From assembly GCA_009667805.1 (NCBI GenBank), contig CM019064.1, positions 274,703,662 to 274,767,661 of the forward strand: a stretch of 64,000 bases of DNA. Reading direction: 5' to 3'. Positions 11,057 to 21,753 of the stretch are shown here, in pieces (the stretch's first letter is position 1; every line of letters begins with the position of its first letter). The translations under genes and the position numbers were made by a program. The notes beneath the pieces are model-generated. The model was not told the DNA's origin and ran no database searches. It saw nothing but the letters and a program-made list of their open reading frames with translations. This stretch comes from Leptobrachium leishanense (Eukaryota; Chordata; Amphibia; Anura; Megophryidae).

Positions 11057-11659
11057 TTAAAGGGACACTCTAATAAAAAATCCCCCCCCCCGTTTTTTTA
11101 CATTAATTTATCCCTATTACCTTAATAAATAGGTAGGGATTTCTTCTGCAATACTTACTCTAAAATCCACTTCTTTCCAACGGCGTTTTTTTTTTATATA
11201 CTCCCCTCCCTCCTCTTCCGCTCCCGTCCTTCTTGCTTTCACTTGCCTTCTGGTTTATGAGAGAAGTGCGCATGCGCGCCTCTCACGTAAGCCAGCCAAT
11301 CGGCAGGCTTCCTCCCGGCTCCATCTGCTGAGGATTAGTGTTGTGCACAAGAGGATGTGCGCAACACTAATCCGAGCCGCAGGCTATGCTGGCGGCTCGC
11401 CGCCGGCAGCTACTGCGGCGAGTTGGAGACGTCATCGCGATGAAAGCGCGATGATGTCTCCTACTCTGCAAAAGTCGGCAGAAGCGGGAAATATGAATCC
11501 CGCTCTGCTGACTGACAGCTGGGAGGGCGGAGTAAAGTCCTCCGCCTCTCTCAGCTGATCTGCTGAGCGGAGGGAGGGGGGACAGACAAGGGCATACTCA
11601 GGGCATCATGACCACCTAAAAAAGCTTAGGTGGTCATGTTGCCTAGAGTATCCCTTTAA
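11057..11659 (+). mobile_element. T2/Kolobok-type MITE, copy 2
   Basis: A 603-bp copy of the element at 2474-3051, with ends TTAAAGGGACACTCTAA and TAGAGTATCCCTTTAA and TTAA at both limits. It has the same C-tract, the same GGCGGAGTAAAGTCCTC block and the same terminal hairpin (about 11607-11638). The two copies differ by scattered substitutions and short indels. Confidence 0.82.
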
Positions 11660-12860
11660 ATTAACGTGGACCTCTTTTTGCTCCACCTTTGTTCAGTTTG
11701 CAGGGTTCTTGAAACAAATGTATCGGTGTCACACATTCTGTCTCCCTGGCAGAGGATTCTTGAAGGGAACCTGACATGTACAGCCAGGGGATATGTACAA
11801 TCATAACAGCTAATGTAGAAAGTCAATTAATTTACCAGAGGGAGCCAAGGAATCTGTTTAAATGTGAAAATAGTCTTAACTAGCGAATTGATTTCTTAAC
11901 ACTGCAAAAAAGTTTTTCCCTGCAGTATGCAGAATTCACATGCTGCAGGAAATCACATCTTATATTATGTGCCTCCCCTTGCAGCATATGAATTCTGCAT
12001 ACTACAGGAGGCACTTTCACATACTTTCTGTTAGCGTGTGCAAGTTACGAGCATCGTGTGGAATCTGGTGGATTTCATAGGAAGCCTGTGTGTTTTGATT
12101 GATAGGCAACAGTATTTTTTATAAGAATTAAAAAAGCAAACTATAACATTGAAAATAATGAAAAACTCTGTCATATAAGTTAAATCAAAGCCAGGTTGAA
12201 TTTAATTTCATTCTCTAACTTGATTCAGTTCTCCTACAGCCTCTACTCTTCTCTTAAACATTCCTTTATATAAGTATGTTGTGGGTTGCATGAATTTTAA
12301 CGATGCTTGCAAAACGGAAAATAGGAAAAGGGTCATTAAGAAAGCAGGTAGACTTTTTTTTTTTTTTTTTTTACCTCTCAGTGCTTTTCTGCATTTCTTA
12401 ACATGTCTGTTTGAAAAGATAACATACATGATAGCAACAAGCATTTCAACAGCTATGGATCAGTGATAACAGAACAAGGAAGTGGCAGATCGTTCGCATA
12501 CCAAATCCTTAGCGATTTTAGGTGAAGCGCATATTAGAGAAAAATTCTCACGGAGGCACGTCGTGGACAAATATGTGGATTCAACACTTCTTTTTGCTTA
12601 CTACTACACGTGACATCAAACTAGGGAAATGACAAAACATAGAATGAAATATATATATATATAAGAAATTTTTGTGACTCCACCAGTTTACTGCCAGCAG
12701 CAGATGTAGGTAACTGTGCCCATTATTGCCACCTGGGATGCCAGTGCTGTGATTTGAAATGTGTATGTCAGATTTCTCATATGTGCGTATTTAGTGGGTT
12801 TTTTTTTGTAGTAAATAATAATCCTTTTTATTTTACAATAAGAAAAAACAACTATCTCTA
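11660..12860. repeat. Spacer with a TGCTGCAGG relic and poly-T
   Basis: About 11905-12030 is a partial palindrome (TATGCAGAATTCACATGCTG and ATATGAATTCTGCATAC) related to the GTTGCCA MITE family interior. A run of about 20 T lies at 12353-12372 and a short (TA)n at 12650-12662. Otherwise nothing is recognised. Confidence 0.5.
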
Positions 12861-13300
12861 TTAAAGGGGATACACTACACATCCTGGCCGCTTTATCTTT
12901 TTAAAGTGGACAAAATGTGAGGAGCGTTCCCTCCTGCCCCGATCTGGATATAGATCTCGGGGAAGTGGAGGCGTTTTCTCCACCCTACGCAGTGTCACCT
13001 CTAGCTGGGATTTTAGAATTTGCCAGCCTCTGGTCACCAGATCGGTCACTCTTTGAGGTTGCTCGCTACATTGCGCATGTGCCACAGCTCCAATCCAACG
13101 TTCCGCTCAGGCGCTACGTATCTTGCATATGTTAAGAGCGCAAGTCCCGTAGCCGCACACAGTTTGCGATTCTTATGCTTTGCAAGTTGCATAGGAACAT
13201 AAATTGCACAGAAAAGCTTCAGGGTTTGGAGTCCCTGAACTGGCAAGGAGGAGCTGCGAGCGCCGAGGGACAAAAGGGTAGAAAATTCACCTAAAGTAAT
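12861..13300 (+). repeat. Interspersed repeat shared with 52995-53470
   Basis: Starts TTAAAGGGGATACACTAC, a T2-like terminus, but I find no matching right end. From about 12940 to 13200 it resembles the reverse complement of 53000-53400 (CTCCACCC...AGTGTCACC, AGCTGGGATTTT, ACTTGCGCAAG-like blocks). Probably an old MITE; its limits are approximate. Confidence 0.4.
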
Positions 13301-13308
13301 AAAACTAA

Positions 13309-14105
13309 CAGGGTTATTAAAAGAGAATCGAAAAGTTACCGCACGTTCAGTGAGTTTTCCATCTCTTCAATTCGGTGCGATTTGGCAATCCCATTTCGGC
13401 GACCCTGCGGTGTTTTCAGCGAGCACCACAGGGCCGTCGTAGTGCAGAGAAAAGCTGCCGCAAACCTGCCGAACACTCACCGCAAAACCCGGCGAACACA
13501 CACGAAACCCGCAAAAAGATCTGGATTAACCCCGCTGAACACGCCAGAGAAACCCGAGCAGCCGCCGATCAGAACGCAGAGCAGCCGTCGGAAAAAGCCG
13601 ACACCGCAGATGAATGGAGTGGAAAGAAAGAAAAACCTACGCTTGAATGTTTGAAAAGTGAAGCGCTGTTTGCAAAGAAACTACATAATGAAAATGTCTG
13701 AAATTTACATATGAGGTCCAAGGAATGATAATAAAGAGGGCTGTTACAGAAAAAAGAAAAACGATTTAAAAAAGAATGGGGGAAAAAATTTTGCAAAAAA
13801 ATGCTTAAAAGATCCTAAAAAAATCTATAAATAGACTTGTTGCTGCAGAATATTATAATCAACGGTTTATTAGATATTGAATTAGAACGGGAAGTTCTAT
13901 GGGATTCGTCTGAATAAGCCTGTCGAATGAAACCACCGAACAGCAGGGCAATTCGGCAAATTTGCACTGCTGGTTTTTGTTCTCTATGGGGATTTCACTG
14001 CCCTCGAACAGACACCGTATGTGTAGGCAATTCGCCAAGATTTCCCTTCACCCCTTTGAAAAAATCTTGCCTAATCTTTATTGGAGAGAAAGGTGGCAGT
14101 GAAAA
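13309..14105 (-). mobile_element. AGGGTTATT-ended MITE, long family, copy 1
   Basis: Starts CAGGGTTATTAAAAGAG. The interior is the reverse complement of 25757-26490: TTATTATCATTCCTTGG, the AAAAAAGAAAAACGATTT run, and GAAACCACCGAACAGCAGGG near the far end. Coding frames here are by-products. The right limit is approximate because it runs into the small palindromic MITE at 14106. Confidence 0.55.
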
Positions 14106-14238
14106 GGGGGGTTATTAACTGCTGGTGTTTGTCTCAAATACTGGCGAAACACCTGCGAAAGTTGTGTTGCAACTCCATTTAAAAGTTAGCATTTGTTTGC
14201 AACCTTGACAAACACTGGCAGTTACTGAATAACCCCCC
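14106..14238. mobile_element. Small palindromic MITE
   Basis: The left end GGGGTTATTAACTGCTGGTG and the right end CACTGGCAGTTACTGAATAA followed by CCCCCC are inverted copies. The 133-bp unit folds on itself. It may be a shortened relative of the adjacent family. Confidence 0.55.
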
Positions 14239-14386
14239 AAAAATATCATGAGTAGGGTGTCTTCCAAAGGAATATTAGTCAGTTCTTCAGGGTGGGACAG
14301 AGACCAGGCAAATAGCTTTGGGCAATTAGGCTAGGGTCAAACGAACAAATTTTTCGTATCGTCCATAAAAAAGTGCGTCCGAACGC

Positions 14387-14393
14387 ATTGACA
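14387..14393 (+). repeat. Target-site duplication of the L2 LINE, left
   Basis: ATTGACA, repeated at 18777-18783. Comparison with copy E of the host MITE (GCATTGATGTATTTTTT) shows the duplicated bases belong to the MITE. Confidence 0.88.
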
Positions 14394-14733
14394 ACTCTCA
14401 GAGCTCAGAGAGAGAGGATCCTGTTTTAAAGCATACAGCCGCGCCTGGTGTCTTTATTTCAGCGACGCTACACTATACACTATCACCCTCAGAAGGCAGA
14501 GAGCGGCCTTCTGGAGATTCCTAACGGCTCCAGGGCAGAGGAACAGAAGCAGGCAGGTCAAGCTGCTCGAGGCGCTGAGGACAGCGCTCCCAGTAGCCGG
14601 GCTGACCGCAACGAAGGGGTGTCTGGAGAGCCAGGACAGACGGAAGGGAACGGTTCCTTCACAATATGGTGATGGAGTTACGGAGAGAGACAATGACAAA
14701 GCATAGCAGTCGATGACATGTAGGAAAAGGGAA

Positions 14734-15068
14734 GTCTCAACTGATCCCCTGCATACTTTTGCTGGTAAGATATTATCACCCATTATTCACAGACACCCAC
14801 ATCTCAACTGATCCCCTGCATACTTTTGCTGGTAAGACATTATCACCCATTATTCACAGACACCCACATCTCAACTGATCCCCTGCATACTTTTGCTGGT
14901 AAGACATTATCACCCATTATTCACAGACACCCACATCTCAACTGATCCCCTGCATACTTTTGCTGGTAAGACATTATCACCCATTATTCACAGACACCCA
15001 CATCTCAACTGATCCCCTGCATACTTTTGCTGGTAGGACTCCCATCACCCAGTATTCGCAGGCACCCA
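14734..15068 (+). repeat. Five 67-bp tandem repeats in the LINE 5' region
   Basis: Units start at 14734, 14801, 14868, 14935 and 15002 with GTCTCAACTGATCCCCTGC or ATCTCAACTGATCCCCTGC and are nearly identical. The last differs most in its second half (TAGGACTCCCATCACCC). They lie about 310 bp before the open frame. Tandem 5' monomers act as promoters in some LINEs (for example mouse L1). That role here is inference. Confidence 0.9.
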
Positions 15069-15376
15069 CATTGTAACGTTACCTTGGTCTTTTTCTGTTT
15101 TTTTATTTATTTTTGTTTTTCTCCACCATTTGCTTTGCTAATTAGCATGTGAATCTCCTGCCCTATTGACACAGCCCATCCAGCTTCAGGTGTTTTGCAT
15201 TCAGGCAGTTAAAAAGTAATCAGTCTGCCCTATATAACATTTAAGAGTGGCTCCACTGAGCCTTGGCTCTAGTGACATCCCCAAGTGGCATCCCTAAGTG
15301 GACGTTCAGAGTTGATTCCTGGAGTTAAGGAACTGCAAGGCCCACTTTTTACTCCGGGTAAACACACGTCTATATC

Positions 15377-18300
15377 ATGCTTTCTCTCACGCTTCTACTC
15401 TTTACTTCTACCTTTCTCCTTAAATGGAACTCCTGCCCCTCTACCACCGACCCCTACACTATCTGCATCTCTCCCTCCCTCCTCTCGTCCCACATGATGG
15501 CCTCGCATGAGCTCCTTTGTTTCCTCAGAACATGGTCTCCCTCTATCTCTCGTGCTGCCAATCACTCCCACTCCCACAAATCCCATTCCCACCTTCTCTT
15601 TCTCACCCTGCTGCTGTTACTCTATTCAGGTGACATATCCCCTAACCCTGGCCCCACAACACATCCAATACTTCCCTCTCATCCTATCTCCATCGCACAT
15701 AAATCACCTCCCTGCAAACCCAGCAACCTCATTCCCATAATCCCTCAGCGCCTGTCCTCTTTCTCCTGCGCCCTCTGGAACGCTCGCTCTGTGTGCAACA
15801 AACTCCCAGCCGTCCATGACCTCTTCCTTTCAAACTCCTTCAACCTCCTAGCTTTAACTGAAACCTGGCTAACTCCCTCTGACATGGCCTCCGTTGCTGC
15901 TCTCTCACATGGCGGTCTACACTTGAGCCATACCCCCAGACCGGGTGAGAGAAATGGTGGCGGGGTCGGACTCCTGCTCTCTCCCACCTGCACCTACCAG
16001 CATCTCCCTCCACCCCCATCCCTCTCCTTCTCCTCCTTCGAGACACACTGCATCCGCCTGTTCTCTCCTCTGGCTCTCAGGGTGGCAGTCATCTACCGCC
16101 CACCGGGACCAACCTCCCAGTTCTTTGACCACTTTGCTACCTGGCTTTCTCACTTCCTGTCTTCTAATCTTCCATGCCTAATTCTCGGGGACTTCAACAT
16201 TCCCATTGACGATCCTTACGCTCCTGCTGCCTCCAAACTTCTTTCACTCACGTCCTCCCTTGGACTCACACAATCCTCCCTCCTCCCTACCCACCGCGAT
16301 GGTCACGTTATTGACCTTGTCTTTTCCAACCTCTGCTCCATTTCTGAGTTCAGTTGTCGCCCTTTCCCCATCTCTGACCACCACCTTCTCTCTTTCAACG
16401 TATCTGGACTTCCTAAACACCCTGCTCCCCCACCCCGCACACACACTCGCAGAAATCTACATGCTGTGGACCCCCATCAATTCTCCAACCTACTTCACCA
16501 CCTCCCTCATACCTCATCCTTCACCTGCCCTGATGCTGCCACTAATCACTACAACACTACTCTTATCTCTGCTCTAGACACTCTTGCTCCTCTTCGACTC
16601 TGTAAGGCCCCACGCCGTCAGCTTCAGCCCTGGCACACCCTCCAGACACGCTACCTGCAAAGATGCTCCCGCACTGCAGAGCGTGCCTGGAGGAAATCCC
16701 GCTCTGAAGCTGATTTTGTTCACTTCAAGTTTATTCTCCGGTCATACACCTCTGCCCTCCACTTGGCCAAACAATCCTTCTTCTCATCTCTTATATCTAC
16801 GCTGTCCTCCAACCCTAAATGGCTCTGGTCCACCTTCAACGCCCTCCTCTACCCACCTGCACCTCCCCCCTCAGCTGCCTTCAGTGCTCAAGACCTGGCA
16901 GACTACTTCCTCAGTAAAACTCTAACTATCAGAAGCAACATCCCAACACAAGATAGTTATCTGCCACCTCCACTCCCAGAGGTCCCCTCTGCAACCCTTT
17001 GCCGCTTCCTCCCAGCCACTGAGGAGGAAGTCAATTCCTTATTGTCCTCCTCACATCTCACCACGTGCCCGCTCGACCCCATTCCCTCACATCTAATTCC
17101 TCCCCTCTCCTCCTCCCTCACCCCTGCTCTCACACACATCTTCAACCTATCTCTCTCCACTGGCTCCTTTCCATATGCCTTCAAACACGCGCTAGTTACC
17201 CCTTTACTAAAGAAACCATCCCTAGATCCCAACTCTCCATCCAACTACCGCCCTGTATCCCTGCTTCCCTTCACATCAAAGCTCTTAGAAAAACTAGTCT
17301 TCAACCGCCTCTCCCTCTTCCTGTCCTCCAATTCCCTACTTGACCCCCTGCAATCTGGCTTCTGTCCAGTACACTCAACTGAAACTGCCCTCACCAAAGT
17401 CACCAACGACCTCCTAACTGCAAAAAAACACGGCCACTATTCTATTCTCATCCTGCTTGACCTCTCGGCTGCTTTTGACACTGTTGACCACCCCCTCCTT
17501 CTACAGACCCTCAACTCTCTGGGTCTCGGTGACACTGCACTCGCTTGGGTTGACTATTTATCCAACAGGTCCTTCTGTGTGTCCTTTGCTGGTAACTCCT
17601 CCTCTTCATTGCCTCTATCTGTTGGTGTACCTCAAGGCTCTGTCCTTGGTCCTCTGCTCTTTTCCATCTACACCTCCTCCCTGGGCAAAATCATCAACAG
17701 CTTTGGCTTTAATTACCACCTCTACGCTGATGACACTCAGATCTACCTCTCTACCCCTGATCTCTCTCCCCCTGTCCTTTCAAAAGTCAGTGACTGTTTA
17801 TCTGGCATCTCCTCCTGGATGGCCTCCCACCACCTAAAGATCAACATGTCAAAGACTGAACTCCTACTTATTCCTCCCTCCAATGCCTCCCCACCTCCTG
17901 ACTTCTCTATCCGGTGGAGGGTATCACCATCTCCCCATCAAACCAAGTTCGCTGTCTTGGAGTTACACTTGACTCTGCTCTTTCCTTCATCCCCCACATC
18001 AAGTCTCTTTCCTCCTCCTGCCGATACCAACTGCGTAATATTTCCAGAATTCGGCCATTTCTTACCGCTGTCACCACAAAACAACTCATACACGCCCTGG
18101 TAATCTCCCGATTTGACTATTGCAATAATCTCTTATCTGGCCTCCCTCTGTCCCGCCTCTCCCCCCTACAATCCATCCTGAACGCCTCCGCCAGGCTAAT
18201 TCACCTCACCCGCCGCTCTGTCTCTGCCGCTCCCCTCTGCAAGTCCCTTCACTGGCTCCCCATCCACTGCAGAATTAAGTTCAAAATCCTTATCCTTACC

Positions 18301-18569
18301 TACAAAACCCTCACTAACTCAGCTCCCCACTACCTGTCCTCACTAATCACCAAATACACCCCGGCCCGCTCCCTAAGGTCAAACAGTGACCTGCGACTAG
18401 CTTCTCCCGCATCACCTCTTCCCATGATAGACTGCAGGATTTCTCACGCGCAGCCCCCACTCTCTGGAACGCTCTCCCTCGTACTGTCCGACTTTCCCCT
18501 AACTTCTCTTCCTTCAAACGCTCCCTTAAAACATTCCTATTTAGGGAAGCCTACCACCCAACTCACTGA
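15377..18569 (+). pseudogene. LINE ORF2: endonuclease and reverse transcriptase, two frameshifts
   Basis: Encodes the protein that nicks the target and copies the LINE RNA. From the ATG at 15377 the frame runs to 17911 without a stop. A hydrophobic stretch (about residues 73-84) precedes a 2A-like DISPNPGP (86-93). Apurinic-type endonuclease motifs follow: WNARS (N135), LTETWL (E162), LILGDFN (D272, N274) and SDHH (D334). Reverse transcriptase motifs are [21 protein letters not shown] (D695), [13 protein letters not shown] and YADD (783-786). A lost base near 17911 shifts the frame to 17914-18410 ([24 protein letters not shown]). A second shift near 18400-18415 leads to APTLWNALPRTV and ends at TGA 18567-18569. 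Another ATG pair at residues 40-41 could be the true start. Probably inactive. Confidence 0.92.
15632..15655 (+). other. 2A-like ribosome-skipping motif, variant
   Basis: Encodes DISPNPGP at residues 86-93 of the LINE protein. The consensus of 2A peptides is D-x-E-x-N-P-G-P; here Ser replaces Glu while NPGP is intact. 2A-like motifs are known from the N-termini of several CR1/L2-type LINE proteins, where they can separate an N-terminal leader or act with it as a signal. Activity of this variant cannot be judged from sequence. Confidence 0.75.
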
Positions 18570-18776
18570 CGCAACCATCAATCACCCTCAGTCCTCTCCT
18601 CCTGTTTCCAACCCCAACCCTCCCAGATTGTGAGTTCCTACGGGAATAGGGCCCTCATCTCCTCCTGTACTGTTTGTCAAATGTTGTTCAATGTATTGTA
18701 ACCCTGTCTATACTGTGCTTATTGTACAGCGCCGCGGAATATGCTGGCGCTTTATAAATAAAGAATAATAATAATA
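18570..18776 (+). other. L2 3' UTR and tail
   Basis: Contains GAGTTCCTACGGGAATAGGG, GCTTATTGTACAGCGC and TTTATAAATAAAG followed by ATAATAATAATA. The same block occurs inverted at 39629-39760. This is the region that the family's reverse transcriptase recognises (known for the group). Confidence 0.85.
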
Positions 18777-19149
18777 ATTGACATATTTTTTTCACGAAAT
18801 GCGCGAAAACAGTCATACGATGCGCATTTTCGTGTTTGATTTTTTCGGATCCAAACCAGGAAACTTTGGGTGTCTGGACATTATGTTGGCCGGACATGAG
18901 CAGCGTCTGACGTCTCCTAATCACGCACACACACCTCTATGCGGACGCAGCGCACTCTGTACGTCAGTACTAGCGGTTCAACGTTCTTGAAAAAATGCAT
19001 TCGTTTGCCGCTTGCGTTGCGCAACCGAACATTCGTGCGGCCGTACTTCGTATATTGGCCGTCATTGCCCGTCATTTGCTGCTACTGCGACCGTGATTTA
19101 AGTGCGCCTAAACGCACGTTAAAAATGCGTTAGTCTGACCCCAGCATTA

Positions 19150-20184
19150 GTTGCAAGGGTGAGTAGGACAAAAAAAGTGATCAAGAAATGGTGAGATCAA
19201 TCTGTGGATGGGAATGGGAAAGGTCCCATGTTTTCATAGAGTGACATCCTATTATTTCAATTTATGACTGGTTCACAAAATAAAGTTCCTATTTTTATGG
19301 AGTGTTTGATTTCTCAAAAGGGATTTACAGCATTTAATGCATGCAATGCACACTCTTGGGCTTCAACAAATTGGCAGCTGAATAATAGATGTTACAGTCT
19401 AGTTGACTCTCTGATACTCATTTCATTGACCTTGTAAAGATGAAAGGCTGAGTTGAATCCGCAGGGAATCAAATCAGTGACCCCAGCATAAAGTTAAACA
19501 TGGGGAGCTTTGATATGAGTCCACATAAAATGATTCACTCACAGTGGTGTAATGAGACTCCTAATTAATTAACTACAAAATGATGGTGATTTTTCTTAAA
19601 AAAAGAAAATAATTGCTGAAATATGTTGAAATTGCCTTTTTTTTCTGATTAAATCTACGAATTATAAAACTATTTTAAAGTTCAACAAATTTTTTTTTTT
19701 TTTTTTTTTTAAATCCAGATATAAATATAATGAAGGGGATATGGAGAGTGGAACAGTCCTGTTTCTTTTAATATATGGTTATTATTAAATACAAACTTTC
19801 TTTACATGTGTTTATACACCTCGGAATACAAGACTATTATTGCTTTACAATTATAAAATTTACAGAATAACTAAAGCATCCGCAGCGTTATATTTGTGAC
19901 TCGGAAACTACTGTGTTTTTTGATGTCATAAATCTGAACCTGGCTATCAAGCATATACTCAACTAGTGCGCTTATATCTAATTAAAGTAATAGATCTGAT
20001 AGTGCTTTACTGATTGCCTTAAATCGCTGAGAAACCTTTGTTACTGGACTGATGGTGTAATATCTTCTCTATAGAAAGCATAATCTACAGCCAATTTATT
20101 ATGGGCACTTGCAAGTTAATGAAAATAGATAAATGGTGAAATGTGCATCTGAAGTAATAAAACCTGCATATATAGCCATGAGCT
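19150..20184. other. No recognised feature
   Basis: AT-rich sequence with a run of about 22 T near 19689-19710. No element or coding frame recognised. Confidence 0.5.
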
Positions 20185-20187
20185 TTA

Positions 20188-20622
20188 GGCTGTCAGATGA
20201 ACGCAGTCTGAGCACACTCTGCGTGCGTGCATAACGGACAGACGTACTGACGGAAGATACTGTAGACACCACATGGTCTGTTTTTTTTTTTTTTAAAGGG
20301 AATTATGGGAAACAAAATTAATATGAAAAATGCAAAAAAATTAAAGGATATGAAAAGGTATTTTGTGCGTCAAGATGCTGGACGTCGCAAATGCGCTGTG
20401 TCTGACATATCACTCACACAGAATGCTACGTGGACGTGGCGCACTCTGTGCATCCGTCTAGCGGTTTTACGTTCTTGCCTAATTTGCGTCCGTTTGCTGC
20501 TGCGCAGTTTGGTGCGCATGTACTTCGTGTGTGGGTCTCTATTGATCATGATTCTGTGCTACGACGGATGTTAAACTGTGCGGCAACACGGACGTGATCC
20601 CTTCGTTCGTCTGACACGGGCA
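20188..20622 (+). mobile_element. Harbinger-like MITE family 1, diverged copy D
   Basis: Starts GGCTGTCAGATGAACGCAG and ends GTTCGTCTGACACGGGCA, flanked by TTA at 20185-20187 and 20623-20625. It shares GGACGTGGCGCACTCTGTGC and TTTGCTGCTGCGCAG-like blocks with the other copies but has diverged much further, with a T run at 20280-20294. Confidence 0.7.
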
Positions 20623-20625
20623 TTA

Positions 20626-20935
20626 GGCTGCGGTCACACAAGCTTTTTTCGGAAAGAGAACATTCCTTCCACTCTGACGTCCGTGTGGCCACCTCGCTGA
20701 GGACAGTTAGTACGCTCAATGTTACAAAGGGCGATCCTCCTATGGAGGATCGCCCTTTGTAGCCCTGTCAAAGTCTGTCATAGCTTTTTTGACGGGGAAG
20801 CTGAAATCACATCCGGCGGTTTCGTGCGCACGCTACACCATGTGGCCCTCTTCCCGTCCAGCCTGTCGAAAGCTGTGATGGACACAGGGAAGTGTGGTCA
20901 CACAGCGCACTCGGTGCGCTCGTGTGACCGCAGCC
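20626..20935 (+). mobile_element. Harbinger-like MITE family 2, copy 2
   Basis: A 310-bp element with ends GGCTGCGGTCACAC and GTGTGACCGCAGCC, perfect 14-bp inverted repeats, and TTA at both sides (20623-20625, 20936-20938). The left TTA is shared with the preceding MITE. Inside is a perfect 17-bp-arm hairpin (20724-20740 and 20744-20760, ACAAAGGGCGATCCTCC and its complement). Confidence 0.85.
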
Positions 20936-21045
20936 TTAGTGGTTACTCTGCAATAGAGAAATGGAATAGTAAGTCTATCAATGATATTGATTAGGAAAGA
21001 AAACACCTAATGCATCAAGGGTGTAACCCGTAAATTTAAATGGAG

Positions 21046-21753
21046 AGGTATAGGTCAATGCCTAGGTGAACAAGCAGTACATAAGGGTAAAACTTAACTT
21101 TTAATCAGAAAAACAAGTAAAAATCCCTCATTATATGAACGGAGATATCAGCCAAGTGGCTCAAAGTGAAAGAGTAACAGTACAACAAAAATGAAAATAA
21201 GCCAGTGAATCAAAAAAGCTCTTACAAGTGTAACAAAGAAAACCAATATTAAAAGTCAATTCCCTGAGTACACTGGATTTGTCGAGGAAAAAATGTATAT
21301 GTATGAGTCTGTATAACTTGTAGCAGTGCCCAAATGCTTTTGTAATCAAAGCGCCTCAATAAGCAAGAAAACAATCATTCGTGGGATTGTGTTTATAGCG
21401 AAGAAAAGACTAAGAAAACTGATAGGTACACTGCAAGCAGACTTCATAAATGTATTGAACCCAGGAAAGTGGAGTGGGGGGTTGCGCAAGCCACCACATT
21501 CCACATAACAGGGAAGTGACAAATTAAAACCTCACAGGAGTGGAAGTTATTTTAAAAGGCATAAAGAATATTGAAAGGGCATAACGTCAACAAGTTTCAC
21601 CAGTATACTGTGCCGGCTTCATCAGGACAGGCCCCTGTATAGGTGGGATCTAAGGTACAGCAGCTCATATAGTGAGGGATTTTTGTTTTTCTTATCAAAA
21701 GTTAAGTTTTATTCTTTACTGCTTGTTCAACTAGGCATTGACCTATACCTGTC
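21046..21753. repeat. Inverted-repeat (foldback) element
   Basis: The left arm about 21046-21137 (GAGGTATAGGTCAATGCCTA, AAAACTTAACTTTTAATC, AAAATCCCTCATTATATGA) is complementary to the right arm 21667-21753, with about 530 bp between. Near the right arm the minus strand reads CCTGATGAAGCC and then GGTGAAACTTG. The class is unknown; long inverted ends of this kind occur in Penelope-like and other poorly defined elements. Confidence 0.6.

Larger units (their letters stand above)
14394..18776 (+). mobile_element. L2/CR1-type LINE, apparently near full length
   Basis: A 4383-bp insertion with a 7-bp duplication ATTGACA. In order: a 5' region of about 980 bp with five 67-bp tandem repeats, one long open frame with endonuclease and reverse transcriptase (15377-18569, two frameshifts), a short 3' UTR, and the tail GCGCTTTATAAATAAAG plus (TAA)n. 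The tail and protein are those of the L2 group within the CR1 superfamily. A truncated sister copy lies at 39629-39965. No separate ORF1 is convincing; a 74-codon frame at 14448-14672 has no motif I know. Confidence 0.9.
14329..19146 (+). mobile_element. Harbinger-like MITE family 1, copy C, split by a full-length L2 LINE
   Basis: The left part (14329-14393) begins GGCTAGGGTCAAACGAAC and the right part (18777-19146) ends GTCTGACCCCAGCA. TTA flanks both (14326-14328, 19147-19149). Joined, the two parts give a MITE of about 430 bp in the same order as copies B and E, so the intervening 4.4 kb is an insertion. Confidence 0.9.

Noticed and set aside
14448..14672. A 74-codon frame as ORF1 of the LINE
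   Set aside because: No coiled coil, zinc finger or RNA-binding motif is visible and it is far shorter than known ORF1 proteins. It is treated as 5' untranslated sequence.
21594..21625. Hammerhead ribozyme-like core on the minus strand (CTGATGAAG...GAAAC)
   Set aside because: The two conserved boxes are present, but the bases between them do not pair as stem II right next to the boxes, and I could not close stems I and III around a cleavage site. A covariance-model search would be decisive.
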